Source of the DNA: ZC4RG20 sp963782445
GTDB lineage: Bacteria; Pseudomonadota; Gammaproteobacteria; Steroidobacterales; Rariloculaceae
Length of the DNA: 64,000 nt
Direction: 5' to 3'
Assembly (NCBI GenBank): GCA_963782445.1
Contig: CAWAJM010000001.1
Span: forward strand, 3,534,001-3,598,000
Shown one piece after another: positions 1 through 9,788 of this stretch. A program made the position numbers and the translations under genes. Within the stretch, counting starts at the first letter, position 1. Each line of letters starts with the position of its first letter. The notes beneath the pieces are model-generated. The model did no database searches, was not told where the DNA came from, and saw nothing but the letters and a program-made list of their open reading frames with translations.

Positions 1-50
1 GCCCCGCCGCCCCGCGAGGACGCCGAACCGTGAGGATTGCGCGCCGGCGC

Positions 51-1256
51 TCAGGCGAGCGCCGCGCAGGCGCGCTGAATGCGGCGGCAGGCCTCCTCGA
101 GCACCTCGGTGGCCGCGGCGTAGGAGATGCGGAAGTAAGGCGAGAGCCCGAATGCCGCGCCCTGCACACAGGCGACGCCCGCGGCCTCGAGCAGGTAGGT
201 CACAAAGGCCGTGTCGTCGTCGATATGCTTGCCGTCCGGCGTCTTGCGGCCGATGACGCCCGCGCACGACGGGTAGACGTAGAACGCGCCCTCGGGCCGG
301 CGGCACGTGATGCCTTGTGCGTCGTTGAGCATCTCGACGACGCGGTCGCGCCGGCCCTGGAACAGCCGGATGTGCGGCTCGATGAATTCCTGCGTTCCGT
401 CGAGCGCTTCGACGGCTGCGGCTTGGGCGATCGACGAGGTATGCGTGATGCTCTGCGACTGCACGACGTTCATGGCCGCGATGAGGTCCTTCGGGCCGCC
501 GCAGTAGCCGAGCCGCCAGCCCGTCATGCTATACGCCTTCGATACGCCGTTGACCGTCAGCGTGCGGTCGTAGAGCCTTGGCTCCACCTGCGCGATTGTC
601 GTGAACTCGAAACCGTCGTAAACGACGTGCTCGTACATGTCGTCCGCCATGACGCGGACCTGCGGGTGACGCAGCAGCACCTCGGCCAGCCCCGCGAGCT
701 GCGCACGCGAGTACGCGGCGCCCGTCGGGTTGCTCGGCGAGTTCAGGATCAGCCACTTCGTGCGCGGCGTGATCGCGGCCTCGAGCTGCTCGGGCCGCAT
801 GAGGAAACCGGTGTCCTCGCCGCAAGGGACGAATACCGGCGTGCCCTCGGCCAGCAGGGCCATGTCGGGATACGAGACCCAGTACGGAGCCGGCACAATG
901 ACCTCGTCCCCGGGATCGAGCGTCGCCATGAGGGCGTTGAACAGCACGCCCTTGCCGCCGCAGCCGACCGTGATCTGCGTGGCCGGATCGTAGGTCAGGC
1001 CGTTCTCGCGCGCGAACTTGGCAGCGATGGCCTTGCGCAGCGCGAGCGTGCCCGGAATCGGCGTGTATTTCGTCTCGCCGGCCTGCAGCGCGCGGATCGC
1101 GGCCTGCTTGATGTTGTCCGGCGTATCGAAGTCCGGCTCGCCGGCACCGAGACCGATGACGTCCCGGCCCTGCGCCTTGAGCTCCGCGACCTTGCCGGTC
1201 AGCACGTTCGTCGGGGAGGGCTTGATGCGGCCGAGCCGCTGCGAGAGAAATGCCAT
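51..1256 (-). CDS. aatA: Aspartate aminotransferase-like class I PLP aminotransferase
   Basis: Predicted cytosolic PLP enzyme that transfers the amino group between aspartate (or a related amino acid) and 2-oxoglutarate. The N-terminus MAFLSQRLGRIKPSPTN is typical of the 1-beta/1-gamma aspartate aminotransferase branch, and 401 residues fits the family. The PLP lysine lies in GVSKAYSMTGWRLGY, and NSPSNPTG gives the conserved Asn/Pro substrate-phosphate region. The reading frame stays open about 110 codons upstream, but that stretch is arginine/proline-rich and runs through a long palindrome, so the ATG at 1256 is preferred. It stands alone, transcribed leftwards. Family assignment is firm; exact substrate is inferred. 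Confidence 0.93.
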   Translation of the reverse strand: MAFLSQRLGRIKPSPTNVLTGKVAELKAQGRDVIGLGAGEPDFDTPDNIKQAAIRALQAGETKYTPIPGTLALRKAIAAKFARENGLTYDPATQITVGCGGKGVLFNALMATLDPGDEVIVPAPYWVSYPDMALLAEGTPVFVPCGEDTGFLMRPEQLEAAITPRTKWLILNSPSNPTGAAYSRAQLAGLAEVLLRHPQVRVMADDMYEHVVYDGFEFTTIAQVEPRLYDRTLTVNGVSKAYSMTGWRLGYCGGPKDLIAAMNVVQSQSITHTSSIAQAAAVEALDGTQEFIEPHIRLFQGRRDRVVEMLNDAQGITCRRPEGAFYVYPSCAGVIGRKTPDGKHIDDDTAFVTYLLEAAGVACVQGAAFGLSPYFRISYAAATEVLEEACRRIQRACAALA

Positions 1257-1407
1257 GTTAAGGACCGCCGGCCTGGCGGGGATGCACCGAAACGGCCTGC
1301 ACACTACGCCGCGCGGACCGCCCGCGCAACCCGGGGCGCTGCGCGCGATTCGCGGCGCATATTCGGTGCCCGGCGGCTGCTCGCAGTCTGCATTCGGGCG
1401 TCGTCCG

Positions 1408-1590
1408 CATGATTCATGAACGGGTTCGACGGGGGGTGGTGGGCGGAGTCTCGCGCAGATGGGCGCTTTCGGGGACGGCGTAAATCCCTCCCTGGAGCTT
1501 CCGTAGCGCGCCGTCCTGGCGCGCACGGCCCCGAAAGCGCCCATCTGCGCGAGACTCTTTGGCGACGCCGGCGGCCGTTCATGAATCATG
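1408..1590. repeat. Long interrupted palindrome (two nested inverted repeats)
   Basis: The outer arms CATGATTCATGAACG (1408-1422) and its exact reverse complement (1576-1590) enclose a perfect 29-base inner inverted repeat, 1446-1474 against 1529-1557. The central 54 bases contain another short GC-rich palindrome (about 1506-1525). No coding capacity is credible. It lies between the aminotransferase start and a convergent-free spacer. The architecture resembles a non-autonomous palindromic mobile element or dispersed repeat; no transposase is nearby. Confidence 0.8.
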
Positions 1591-1763
1591 CTGCCGCGGC
1601 GCGAGGAACTTGCTGGTGCGAAGACGGCAGTCCGTGCGGCCTTCGCGATGCCGGAGCCCGAACGGCTGCAGCCAACGCTGGCCCGTGCGCTCTTCCGGCG
1701 ATGGCCAAATCCGTGTCCGGCTTCAGGCTCGGCGTAAGGGCGATGGCCGACGCCAGCCGCCGC

Positions 1764-2303
1764 CTAATCGCTCTGCTGCGCGTCCTCGGCCTCGCGCCGC
1801 TCGCGCTTCTCGCGGCGGCGGATGAGCTTTTGCACTTCCTTGTCGTGCAGCTTCTTGAGGGCCTCCTGCTGCTTCTTCTGGTCCTCGGCCGTCTGCGCCT
1901 GGGTTTTCTTGGGCTTCTTGCAGTCGAGCCGCGCCCAATCGAGATCGTGCTGGAACTGGAGATTGTTCATGGTCGCGGCCGCCGCCTCGATGAAATAGAG
2001 GCTCGTCGTGAGGTTGGCCTCGAGCTGGCGCACGTCGAGCGGCGAGGCGCCCACGCTCGCGCCCGGGCTCAGCTTACCGTCGAGCTCGCACTGGAAGCCG
2101 GACTGCGTGCCGCGCACCATGAAATCCGGGAATTTCTCGACGTGAGCCGAATCGCCGCTCGGGCCGCCCTGACCGGGCTGGCTGCCCCAGTGCCAGGTGA
2201 AGTCGCCCTTCGGCAGCTGCGCGAACTGCGCCGCGGCCGGCAGCCGCAGCAGCGCGGCGGCGGCGAACACGGTGGCGCAGGCGATGAGTTTGCGGAAATG
2301 CAT
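1764..2303 (-). CDS. Hypothetical secreted/periplasmic protein
   Basis: 179 residues, not assigned to a family. An N-terminal signal peptide is clear: basic MHFRK, a hydrophobic core rich in Ala/Leu, and a likely cut after PAAA (about residue 25). The middle part has scattered Trp/Phe/Gly residues and two Cys, and ends in a highly charged helix of Lys/Glu/Gln/Arg (about residues 130-179), suggesting a coiled or extended periplasmic tail. It follows murJ on the same strand with a 60-base gap, so co-transcription is possible but nothing links the functions. Confidence 0.72.
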   Translation of the reverse strand: MHFRKLIACATVFAAAALLRLPAAAQFAQLPKGDFTWHWGSQPGQGGPSGDSAHVEKFPDFMVRGTQSGFQCELDGKLSPGASVGASPLDVRQLEANLTTSLYFIEAAAATMNNLQFQHDLDWARLDCKKPKKTQAQTAEDQKKQQEALKKLHDKEVQKLIRRREKRERREAEDAQQSD

Positions 2304-2366
2304 GATGCAGGCCTCTTCCGTCTGCGGAAATTATGCGGGCGCGGACGCTGTGCCGCCAGAAATCTG

Positions 2367-4064
2367 CTACATGCGAGACCCGTGCCAACGCCTGCAGCGG
2401 GCGAGCACCGCGCGCGCGAGCGTGGCCGCCTCGCGCAGCCCAAGCGCGCGCGCGGCGCCGAGGTACGCCGCGCCGAACGCGGCCGCGACGAGGAGCGCGG
2501 CCGGCAGCGGATGCAGAGTCCCGGCGCCCGCCCGCGCGGCCCAGCCCGCAGCGGCGCCGACCAACGCGGCCGCGGCCGTCTTCGCGAGCACGCCCAGACC
2601 CGCGCCGACGCGGCCGATGCGGGCCGCGAGTCCGCCGTGCAGCAGCGTCCACTCCGTCCAGGCCGCGAGGGCCGCGCCGAGCGCGAGGCCGACGGGCCCG
2701 AGCGGCCGGCCCGCGACGGTGAGCCCGCCGAACAGCCCCGCGGGCACGGCGAGGCCGGCGAGCCGTACGGGCTCGAACTGGACCATGAGCACGGCGCCCG
2801 CGACGGCGGCGACGGCGACGCGCAGCGCCGCGATGCGCGCCGGCGTCTTCGTGTCGCGCAGCGCGAAATAGGCGGACTGATAGACCCGCGTGCTGGCCGA
2901 GGCCGGCAGCCCCAGGCTGTAGGCCGCGAGCGTGAGCCAGACGATGCGCACGTCCGCGGGCCCGAACTGCCCGGATTCGTATAGACCGGCCACGAACACT
3001 TCGCCGAGCAGCACGAACGCGACCGCGCTCGGCACGACGTAGAACGCGACGCGCCGCACGGCCGCGGCCGTCTGCGCGCGCAGCGCCGTCGCTGCCGCGC
3101 CGCGCTGGCGCGCGAGCTCGGGCAGCGCCGCGGCCGCGACGCTCATGCCGAACAGACTGATCGGCAGTATGTAGAGCGTCTGCGCATATTGCAGCCGCGC
3201 GAGCGCGCCGACCGCGAGCAGGCTCGCGAGGATCATGTCCGCATACGTGCTGAACTGCACGACGCCGCGGCCGAGGATCGCCGGGCCTGCGTTGCGCACG
3301 GCCTCCCGGAACGCGGCCGAACCGCGGCCGCCGTTGAGCCGGATCTGGCGGTCGAGCTTCAGCACCCACGGCAGCTGCACGCCGAACTGCAGCAGGCCGC
3401 CCGCGAGCGCGCCCCAGGCGACGGCCATGAGCAGGCCGTCCAGGTCGAGCCGCGAGCCGAAGCCGACGAGCGCCGCGATCATGGCCGCGTTCCAGAGCAC
3501 GGGCGCGAAGTAGGGCAGGAAAAAGCGCCGGTGGCTGTTCAGGATGCCGAGCGCCCAGGCCGAGAGCACGAGCACGCCGGCCATGGGGAACACGATGCGC
3601 ACGACGGCGATCGTGAGCGCGCGGCGCTCGCCCCCGAACCCCGGCGCGAGCACGTCGACGAGGCCCGGCGCAAGCGCGACGCCGAGCAGCGCGATGCCGG
3701 CCGCGACGCCGAGCAGCAGCGCGAACATCGCGCCCGCCAGCCGGCCGGCCTCCTTGAGCCGTCCCTCGTGCAGGAGCTCCGAATAGACGGGAATGAACGA
3801 GGCGCTCAGCGTGCCTTCGCCCAGCAGGTTCTGCAGCACGTTCGGCATGCGCAGCGCCGCGCTGAATACGTCCGCATGCAGCCCGGTGCCGAAATAGCTC
3901 GCGAGCACGCGGCTGCGCACGAGTCCCGCGATGCGGCTCGAGAGGATGCCGGCCGCGACGAGCGCCGAGGCGAGCCCGCCCGAGCGCGCCGCCGCGGGCT
4001 CGCTGGCCTGCTCGGCCGCGATGGGCGGCGGCAAGGGCTCGACGTGCTGCGTCTCTTCGGCCAA
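2367..4064 (-). CDS. murJ: Lipid II flippase MurJ (MviN)
   Basis: Inner-membrane flippase of the MOP superfamily that moves lipid-linked peptidoglycan precursor to the periplasmic face. 565 residues with about 14 hydrophobic segments. The N-terminal region after a 30-residue polar leader reads GILSSRIAGLVRSRVLASYFG, then ADVFSAALRMPNVLQNLLGEG and SASFIPVYSEL, the family's signature helix 1-2 region with conserved arginines. It lies 25 bases downstream of the MscS-like channel gene, same strand, so the two may share a transcript. Identification is secure. Confidence 0.95.
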   Translation of the reverse strand: MAEETQHVEPLPPPIAAEQASEPAAARSGGLASALVAAGILSSRIAGLVRSRVLASYFGTGLHADVFSAALRMPNVLQNLLGEGTLSASFIPVYSELLHEGRLKEAGRLAGAMFALLLGVAAGIALLGVALAPGLVDVLAPGFGGERRALTIAVVRIVFPMAGVLVLSAWALGILNSHRRFFLPYFAPVLWNAAMIAALVGFGSRLDLDGLLMAVAWGALAGGLLQFGVQLPWVLKLDRQIRLNGGRGSAAFREAVRNAGPAILGRGVVQFSTYADMILASLLAVGALARLQYAQTLYILPISLFGMSVAAAALPELARQRGAAATALRAQTAAAVRRVAFYVVPSAVAFVLLGEVFVAGLYESGQFGPADVRIVWLTLAAYSLGLPASASTRVYQSAYFALRDTKTPARIAALRVAVAAVAGAVLMVQFEPVRLAGLAVPAGLFGGLTVAGRPLGPVGLALGAALAAWTEWTLLHGGLAARIGRVGAGLGVLAKTAAAALVGAAAGWAARAGAGTLHPLPAALLVAAAFGAAYLGAARALGLREAATLARAVLARCRRWHGSRM

Positions 4065-4089
4065 GGATCGCGGCGCGCGAAGGCGCCGG

Positions 4090-7000
4090 TCAGCTGCCCG
4101 TCAGCGCGGACGTCGACGGCTTGGCCGCGCCGGCCGGCAACGGCAGCTGCTCGGGCACGTCGCGGACGTGCAGGTCCACCTGCGGGAACGCGATCTCGAT
4201 GCCGCGCTCGCGGAATGCCTTGACGATAGCCCGGTGCAGATCGCTCATCAATTCCCAGCGGTCGCGCAGCTGATTGACGTAAACGCGCAGCTCGAAGTCG
4301 AGCGTGCTGTCGCCGAACCTCATGAACAGCACCTTGGGCGGCGGGTCCTTCATGACGAGCGGATGAGCCTCGGCGACCTCGCTCAGCGTCTCGATGACGA
4401 GATCGACGTCCGAAGAATAGCTCACGCCCACGGGCAGCACGGAACGCGTCATCGTATCCGAGAGCGTCCAGTTGATGAGCCGCTCCGTGATGAACATCTT
4501 GTTCGGCACGACGACCTCGCGGTTGTCCCAATCGATGATCGTCGTCGCGCGCGTGCGGATGCGCGAGACCGTGCCGCTGTACTCGCCGATCGTGATCGTG
4601 TCGCCGACGCGGGCGGGCCGCTCGAACAGGATGATGAGGCCGGAGACGAAGTTCGCCACGACCTCCTGCAGGCCGAAGCCGAGTCCCAAGGTCAGGGCCG
4701 CGACCATCCACTGCAGCTCGCTCCAGCGCAGGCCGAGCAGCGAAAACACGCTGATGACGGCCGCGACGAGGATCAGGTAGCGCAGCAGCGTCGAGGCCGT
4801 ATAGCGGCCCGCGCTGTCCATGTTCGTGCTGCGCGTCAGCACGATCTCGACGAGGCCCGGCAGGTTGCGCGCGGCGACGCCGAAAAGCCCCATGAGGAAC
4901 ACCGCGAGCAGGAAGCTCTGCAGGCTCACGCGACTCACGGTCTCGGTGCCGCCGACCATGATCGTGCGCGACCAGAGCGTGACGCCGTCGAGCCAGGCCA
5001 GCGCCGGAAGGATGTCGGCCCAGACCCAGAACAGCGCGAGCACCATGACGCCGCCCGCCACGACCTTGACGAGCGTGCGCGTCTGCTGATTGATGTCTTC
5101 CATGCTCAGGTGCGGCTCCGGCACGTCCACGGCGCCCTCGCCGGCGGCCGGGGCGCCTTCGGCCGCCGCGGCCTTGGCCCGCTGCTCGAGCATGCGCCGG
5201 ATGCGCAGCCGCATCTCGCCGAGGATCAGCGCGCGGGCCGCGAGGCGATAGCCAAACCACACCGCCACGACCACGACGGCCGTGTCGATCGTGCGCTGGA
5301 ACAGCGTGTTGACCGTATACAGATAGCCGGCGAGCGCGAGCACGACGAGCGCCGCCGCATAGGTCACGGCGGCGAAGCGCACGAAGCGGCGCTTGCGCTC
5401 GGAGATCGCCGGCGCGAGCTCGGGGCTCGGGCCGAGCAGGCGCCAGGCCAGCAGCCCCGTGACCACGCCCGAAGCGACGAGCCCCGCACGGCCGAAGAAA
5501 TCGAAGACGAGATCGTTCGGATGCCCGAAAGCGAGGCCGAGCGCAATGATGAACACGAACTGCGTCGGCAGGTACCAGGCGAGGTTGCGCCTGAGCCGCT
5601 GCACCATGCAGGCGTTCCACTCGAAATGCACGGTGCCGACGCCGTTGCGGCTGATGAAGATCGCGACGAGGTGGCCGGCGAGCCACCAGATCGCCGCGTT
5701 GAACAGCACGGTCCCGAGCGTCTCGACGCCGGGGCCGATCTCCGGGAGCTGGCGCAGCCGCAGCGAGGTCGTCATGAGCAGCACGGGCACGGGCAGCACG
5801 CGCAGCAGGCTCCAGCCCATGGCTTTGAACGTGAGTCCGATGTTGTCCGTGAAGCGGTGCTGCGTCTTCTCGGCGAGATTGCGCAGATGCCGGCCCGCGC
5901 CGCGGCCGGCGCGGTAAAGCAGGCCGACGACGAGCAGCGTCCAGAGCATGGACCAGGGACTGCCGAGCGTGACATCGATGAAGGCCGAGCGGATCTGGCG
6001 CCAGGCCGCGGGGTCGAGCAAGGCCATGGCCGCCGCCGGCGCGTGCATGGCCCAATCGAGGCTCACGGGGCTGTGGCTCGGCCACCAGAGCAGGGTTTCG
6101 CGAAGAATCTGCTTGAGCTGATCGACGAGCGTCACGACGGCGCGCAGGTGCGTCTCGGTCTGATGCAGCTGATCGACCAGGGATTCCTCGCTGTGCTCGC
6201 GCACGTTCACGACGCGCGACTCGAGCCGCGCGTAGTCGGCCGCGGGCGAGGTATCGTCCTTGGCGACGCCGACATTGCGCGTAGCCCGGCGCTGCTCGCG
6301 CAGCGTGATGCTCTGCAGCCGCGACTGCGCGAGCTCGCGCTCGATCTCGCGCAGCAGGTAGGTTTTGTCGGCGAGCGTGCGCAGGCGGCGCTGCTCCTCG
6401 AGGAAAAGCCCGCCGATCGTCTGGTTCAGGCCGCCGACCTGCAGCCGCTCGTTGACGTCGGCCAGCGTCTGCGTGAGATCGGCCTCCGTGCGCTGGTCTT
6501 CCTCGCGTTCGACCTGCAGCGCGCGGATGCGGCTCTGCGTGCGCCCGATCTCGTCGATCTGGCCGTTGATGTTCTTGATCGCATCCGCGAAGCGCTTGCG
6601 GTCGTCGGGCGAGAGGTCGTCCACCCACTGCTGCACGGCCGTGCCGAGCGCCGTGAGCTCCTCCGTGGACTTGAGGCCGAGCTCCGCCTGCTTGTCCGCG
6701 ATCTGCGTGCCGAGCCAGCGCGCCTCCACCTCGCGCTCGCGCACCTCGAGCCGCAGCCTCTCGATGCGCGCGGGCATCGTCTGCGTGTCCAGCTGGGCCG
6801 CGATGAGGCGCGCCTCCGTGCGGCGGTCGAGCGCGTCGCGCGCCGCGCGCTGCGCCTCGGCCAATGCCGGGTCCTGATTCTGGGCCGCCGCCGCGTTCTG
6901 CTGGCCGCGGTCGCGGCGCAGCTGATCCAGCGTCTCCGCCTGGCCGCGGACTTGATCCTCGAGCTGCGCGAGCGTCTGGCGGCGCTGGTTGAGCTCGAGC

Positions 7001-7635
7001 GCGACCTGGGCACGACGGCTGTTCAGCGAGTCGATTTCCTGCTCGAGCTGGCTGACCGTGCGGTCCTCGTCGTCGGATTTGCTCCTGCTGCGCGAGGGCG
7101 TCAACGTCGCGAGCATCGTGTCCACTTGATGGATAGCGTCGTCGAGACGCTCCTTGCCGCCGAGCGCGAGCTGCGCGCGGTTCAGGGCGCCGCGCACGAG
7201 CTCCGTCGCGGCTTGCTCCTGCTGCAGCGCCGACTGCCAGAGCGCGCGCTCGGCGTCCGAGAGCCCCTTCGCCGCGGCCCGCTGCGTCAGGTTTTCGATC
7301 GGGCTCGCCGCGAGCCAGGCGTCGGCGGCGGACGTGTCGACGGCCTTGATGAGCGGCGCGAGGCGCTGCTCGCCCGCGCGCAGGTCGTCGCGCAGCATCT
7401 TGAGCTGCTCGACGGTGACCGGCTGTTCCTGCTTCGGCACCTGCGCCGGGGCCGCGCCGGCCGCGGCAGCCGGCGCCGTGCTCGCCGCCGGGGCCTGCGC
7501 CGCCGTCTGGCCGGACTTGCCGGCGGCGGGAGCGGTCGGCGCCTTTTGCTGGGCTCGGGCGCCGGCGGCGGCCAGCAGCAGCGTCGGAAGAACGATGAAG
7601 AAAAGAAGCGCCTTTGAACGGAAACGGTTCGTCAT
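4090..7635 (-). CDS. MscK/MscM-type giant mechanosensitive channel
   Basis: Predicted inner-membrane channel that opens on membrane tension to release solutes during osmotic downshock. 1181 residues, matching the 1100-1200 of the MscK/YjeP class rather than the roughly 290 of MscS. Order: signal peptide (1-28), Ala/Pro/Gln-rich linker, long periplasmic coiled-coil region (about 70-480), a block of roughly eight membrane segments (about 490-880), then the MscS core (about 900-1160) with the pore-lining stretch LGFGLQEVVANFVSG and the beta domain containing GDTITIGEYSGTVSRI. It overlaps nothing and heads the murJ transcript. Which paralogue (MscK or MscM) cannot be decided here. Confidence 0.93.
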   Translation of the reverse strand: MTNRFRSKALLFFIVLPTLLLAAAGARAQQKAPTAPAAGKSGQTAAQAPAASTAPAAAAGAAPAQVPKQEQPVTVEQLKMLRDDLRAGEQRLAPLIKAVDTSAADAWLAASPIENLTQRAAAKGLSDAERALWQSALQQEQAATELVRGALNRAQLALGGKERLDDAIHQVDTMLATLTPSRSRSKSDDEDRTVSQLEQEIDSLNSRRAQVALELNQRRQTLAQLEDQVRGQAETLDQLRRDRGQQNAAAAQNQDPALAEAQRAARDALDRRTEARLIAAQLDTQTMPARIERLRLEVREREVEARWLGTQIADKQAELGLKSTEELTALGTAVQQWVDDLSPDDRKRFADAIKNINGQIDEIGRTQSRIRALQVEREEDQRTEADLTQTLADVNERLQVGGLNQTIGGLFLEEQRRLRTLADKTYLLREIERELAQSRLQSITLREQRRATRNVGVAKDDTSPAADYARLESRVVNVREHSEESLVDQLHQTETHLRAVVTLVDQLKQILRETLLWWPSHSPVSLDWAMHAPAAAMALLDPAAWRQIRSAFIDVTLGSPWSMLWTLLVVGLLYRAGRGAGRHLRNLAEKTQHRFTDNIGLTFKAMGWSLLRVLPVPVLLMTTSLRLRQLPEIGPGVETLGTVLFNAAIWWLAGHLVAIFISRNGVGTVHFEWNACMVQRLRRNLAWYLPTQFVFIIALGLAFGHPNDLVFDFFGRAGLVASGVVTGLLAWRLLGPSPELAPAISERKRRFVRFAAVTYAAALVVLALAGYLYTVNTLFQRTIDTAVVVVAVWFGYRLAARALILGEMRLRIRRMLEQRAKAAAAEGAPAAGEGAVDVPEPHLSMEDINQQTRTLVKVVAGGVMVLALFWVWADILPALAWLDGVTLWSRTIMVGGTETVSRVSLQSFLLAVFLMGLFGVAARNLPGLVEIVLTRSTNMDSAGRYTASTLLRYLILVAAVISVFSLLGLRWSELQWMVAALTLGLGFGLQEVVANFVSGLIILFERPARVGDTITIGEYSGTVSRIRTRATTIIDWDNREVVVPNKMFITERLINWTLSDTMTRSVLPVGVSYSSDVDLVIETLSEVAEAHPLVMKDPPPKVLFMRFGDSTLDFELRVYVNQLRDRWELMSDLHRAIVKAFRERGIEIAFPQVDLHVRDVPEQLPLPAGAAKPSTSALTGS

Positions 7636-7785
7636 GGCAGACCTGCTTGCGCGGACTTCGCTCTGAAAACGCCCGCAGCGGCGCGGGATCGGCTTCCGCG
7701 CCGAATCGTAGCACTACTCAGGTGCGGACGGGCGGTGTCGGCAGCGGGCGACCTGCGCGAGCGCGCCGGCGCTGCGCGGCACGAA

Positions 7786-9340
7786 TCAAGCCGTGCCGAC
7801 GGCCTCGCGCACGAAGCCCGCGACGTGGTCGCGGAAATCGATGCGCGAGCGCTCCCACGTATAGAACATGTGGCCGCCGGGAAAGTGGCGCATCGAGAGA
7901 TTCGCGCGCAGCGCCGGCGCGAGCTGCAGGTGGCCGACGATACGTTCGGACGCAAAGTAAGGCGTCACGAGGTCGTAGAGGCCGTGGCTGATCAGCACGC
8001 GCATGTACGGGTTCAGGGCCATGGCGTAGCGCAGGTCGTCCGTCGCGCCGACATGGCGCTCGAAGACGTGCTGCTCGGTATCGAGCGTCCAAGCCTTGTT
8101 GACGTCGAGGCTCAGCAGGCGATACTCGCGCTCGGTGTCGACGCCGAGCGCCGAGCGCAGATGCGCGTTGACGCCCGAAGCGAATACGCGCTCGACGGCG
8201 AACAGCGTCGGGTCCGGGCCCTCCGCCGTGTCGCGCCCCGGGTAGGGATCGAAACCCGTCACCGTCCCGTCGTAGAGACCGCAGACGCGGCCCGTATCGC
8301 GCAGCAGCTCGCGCGCGAACTGCTCGAGCCGCACGCGGCCGTCCGCGCGCGCGACGAGCGCCTCCGGCAGGCCGAGCAGCGCGGCCGTGCGCGCGACGAG
8401 CCCCGCCCGGCGCTCGGCGTCCAGCCGGTCGCCGGCGAGCAGCAGCACACTGAGCTCGTCGGCCGCGAAGCGCTCGGCCGCAGCCAGGACGTTCGGATAG
8501 CGGCAGCTCCGCGGCCAGCGCGCGGCAGCGGCCGTGAAAGTGCGCCGTCGCGACCATGGTCGGAAACAACTCGACGAAGTGCAGCAGCTCGTAGTCGCTC
8601 GGCACGAGCTGCGCCCATTCCAGACAGGGCGAGATCAGGATCGCGCCGTTCAAGCCGACGCCGAAGTCCTCCTGCAGCCGCCGCGCGAGCTTGCCGACGC
8701 GAAAGCCGCCGTAGCTTTCCCCCGCAATGAACACGGGCGAGTCCCAGCGGCGATGGCGCGACAGGAAGCGCTGAATGAATTCGCCGAGCGAGTCGAGATC
8801 GCGGTTCAGTCCGAAGAACGCCTTCTTGGGATCCTTGCCGCCGGCCGACTCGCCGCCGGATTCGGCGCCCGGGCCGCCCGGGCCTCCCTTGCCGCCCCCG
8901 CGGCCGCCCTGGTCCGCCTCGATGAGGCGCGACAGGCCCGTGCCGACGGGATCGACGAATACGAGGTCCGTGAACGCGAGCCAGGTCTCGGCGTTGTCGA
9001 GCAGCCGGACGGGCGGCGGCGGCACGGCGCCGCGCTCGCCGAAAGCCACGCGGCGCGGCCCGAGCGCACCGACATGGAGAAAAGCCGACGAGGCGCCGGG
9101 GCCGCCGTTGAACACGAACGTCACGGGGCGCTGCTCGGCCGCCCGGCCCTCCGCCAGATAGGCGACGTGAAAGAGCTCCGCCTCCGGCTTCTCGTCCTTG
9201 CGCAGCACGAGCCACTCGGCATGCGCGCGGTAGGCGAGACGCTCGCCGGCGAGCCCGAGCTCGTGCGAGGTCACGGCGCCCGCCGGCGGCACATAGTCGG
9301 GCACGGGCTTGCCCGGGCCTTTCGGGTCACTGGCTTCCAT
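7786..9340 (-). pseudogene. S10 serine carboxypeptidase-like gene broken by a frameshift
   Basis: Two reading frames together make one S10 family peptidase. The upstream frame (from ATG 9340) carries the oxyanion-hole segment FVFNGGPGASS, the FVDPVGTGLS segment and the nucleophile motif GESYGGF. The downstream frame (stop at 7786) carries the C-terminal half, with the Asp-containing region and the catalytic His in HFPGGHMFY. Continuity is lost near 8495-8520, where one extra base (or two missing) moves the reading frame; after that the first frame becomes arginine-rich nonsense. Either the gene is dead or the assembly has an indel. An insert rich in Gly (GGRGGGKGGPGG) precedes the nucleophile. 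There is no obvious signal peptide. Confidence 0.82.
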
Positions 9341-9482
9341 GCCGGCCACGCTAGCCGTTTCCCCCCACGGCGGCAAGCGAGCCCGCCGCGCCGTCGGCCG
9401 GCGGCTTCACGGCCCCGCGACGCCTGCGAATCTCAGGCCGTCCGCGTCGCGTCGCGGCGCGGCCGGCGCCGAGCGCCGTCGC

Positions 9483-9497
9483 TGGCACGCAATTTGC
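9483..9497 (+). promoter_or_regulatory. Sigma-54 (-24/-12) promoter
   Basis: TGGCAC, five bases, TTGC: the GG and GC dinucleotides are exactly ten bases apart, the RpoN consensus. It ends 37 bases before the ATG of the small gene at 9535. Unlike the two PEP-CTERM promoters in this window, no 16-base activator box is visible upstream. Confidence 0.6.
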
Positions 9498-9534
9498 CGA
9501 TTTCTTCGTGGAGTCGCAGCAAAACGGAGGCCTT

Positions 9535-9693
9535 ATGCCGAAGAACTGGTCCAAGAAGGACGAACGCCAGTACGAGCACATCAAGGAGAGTGAGAGAAAG
9601 CGCGGCACTTCGAACGACCGGGCGGAGGAGATCGCCGCCCGCACGGTCAACAAGCAGCGCAAGGAGGAAGACCGGACCAAACGCGACGACTGA
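9535..9693 (+). CDS. Small hydrophilic protein, 'plasmid stabilization'-type annotation
   Basis: 52 residues, begins MPKNWSKKDERQYEHIKESE and is almost entirely charged or polar, with Lys/Arg/Glu alternation and a lysine/arginine-rich tail. Small proteins of this look are widespread in Proteobacteria and are usually labelled plasmid stabilization protein or Rho-terminator-like; the real function is unknown. The start at 9535 is preferred over an in-frame ATG at 9508 because GGAGG sits just upstream. A perfect sigma-54 promoter precedes it, hinting at stress or nutrient control. No toxin or antitoxin partner is adjacent. Confidence 0.7.
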   Translation: MPKNWSKKDERQYEHIKESERKRGTSNDRAEEIAARTVNKQRKEEDRTKRDD

Positions 9694-9788
9694 GATGGCC
9701 GCGCGGCGCTCCGCGGCGCTATGATCGGCCTCGCCCGGCCTTCATGCGGGCGTTGCCGATCCAGCACACACTTCGGAGCGTCCATCCA

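Noticed and set aside
2373..2387. Minus-strand TGGCAC-GGGTC-TCGC as a sigma-54 promoter for the hypothetical secreted protein
   Set aside because: The -12 element has a mismatch at a conserved T, there is no activator box, and it lies inside the 3' end of murJ.
3806..7714. Open frames of 1200-1300 codons overlapping the mechanosensitive channel gene on both strands
   Set aside because: Low-complexity composition and no recognisable motif, while the channel frame has clear family sequence.
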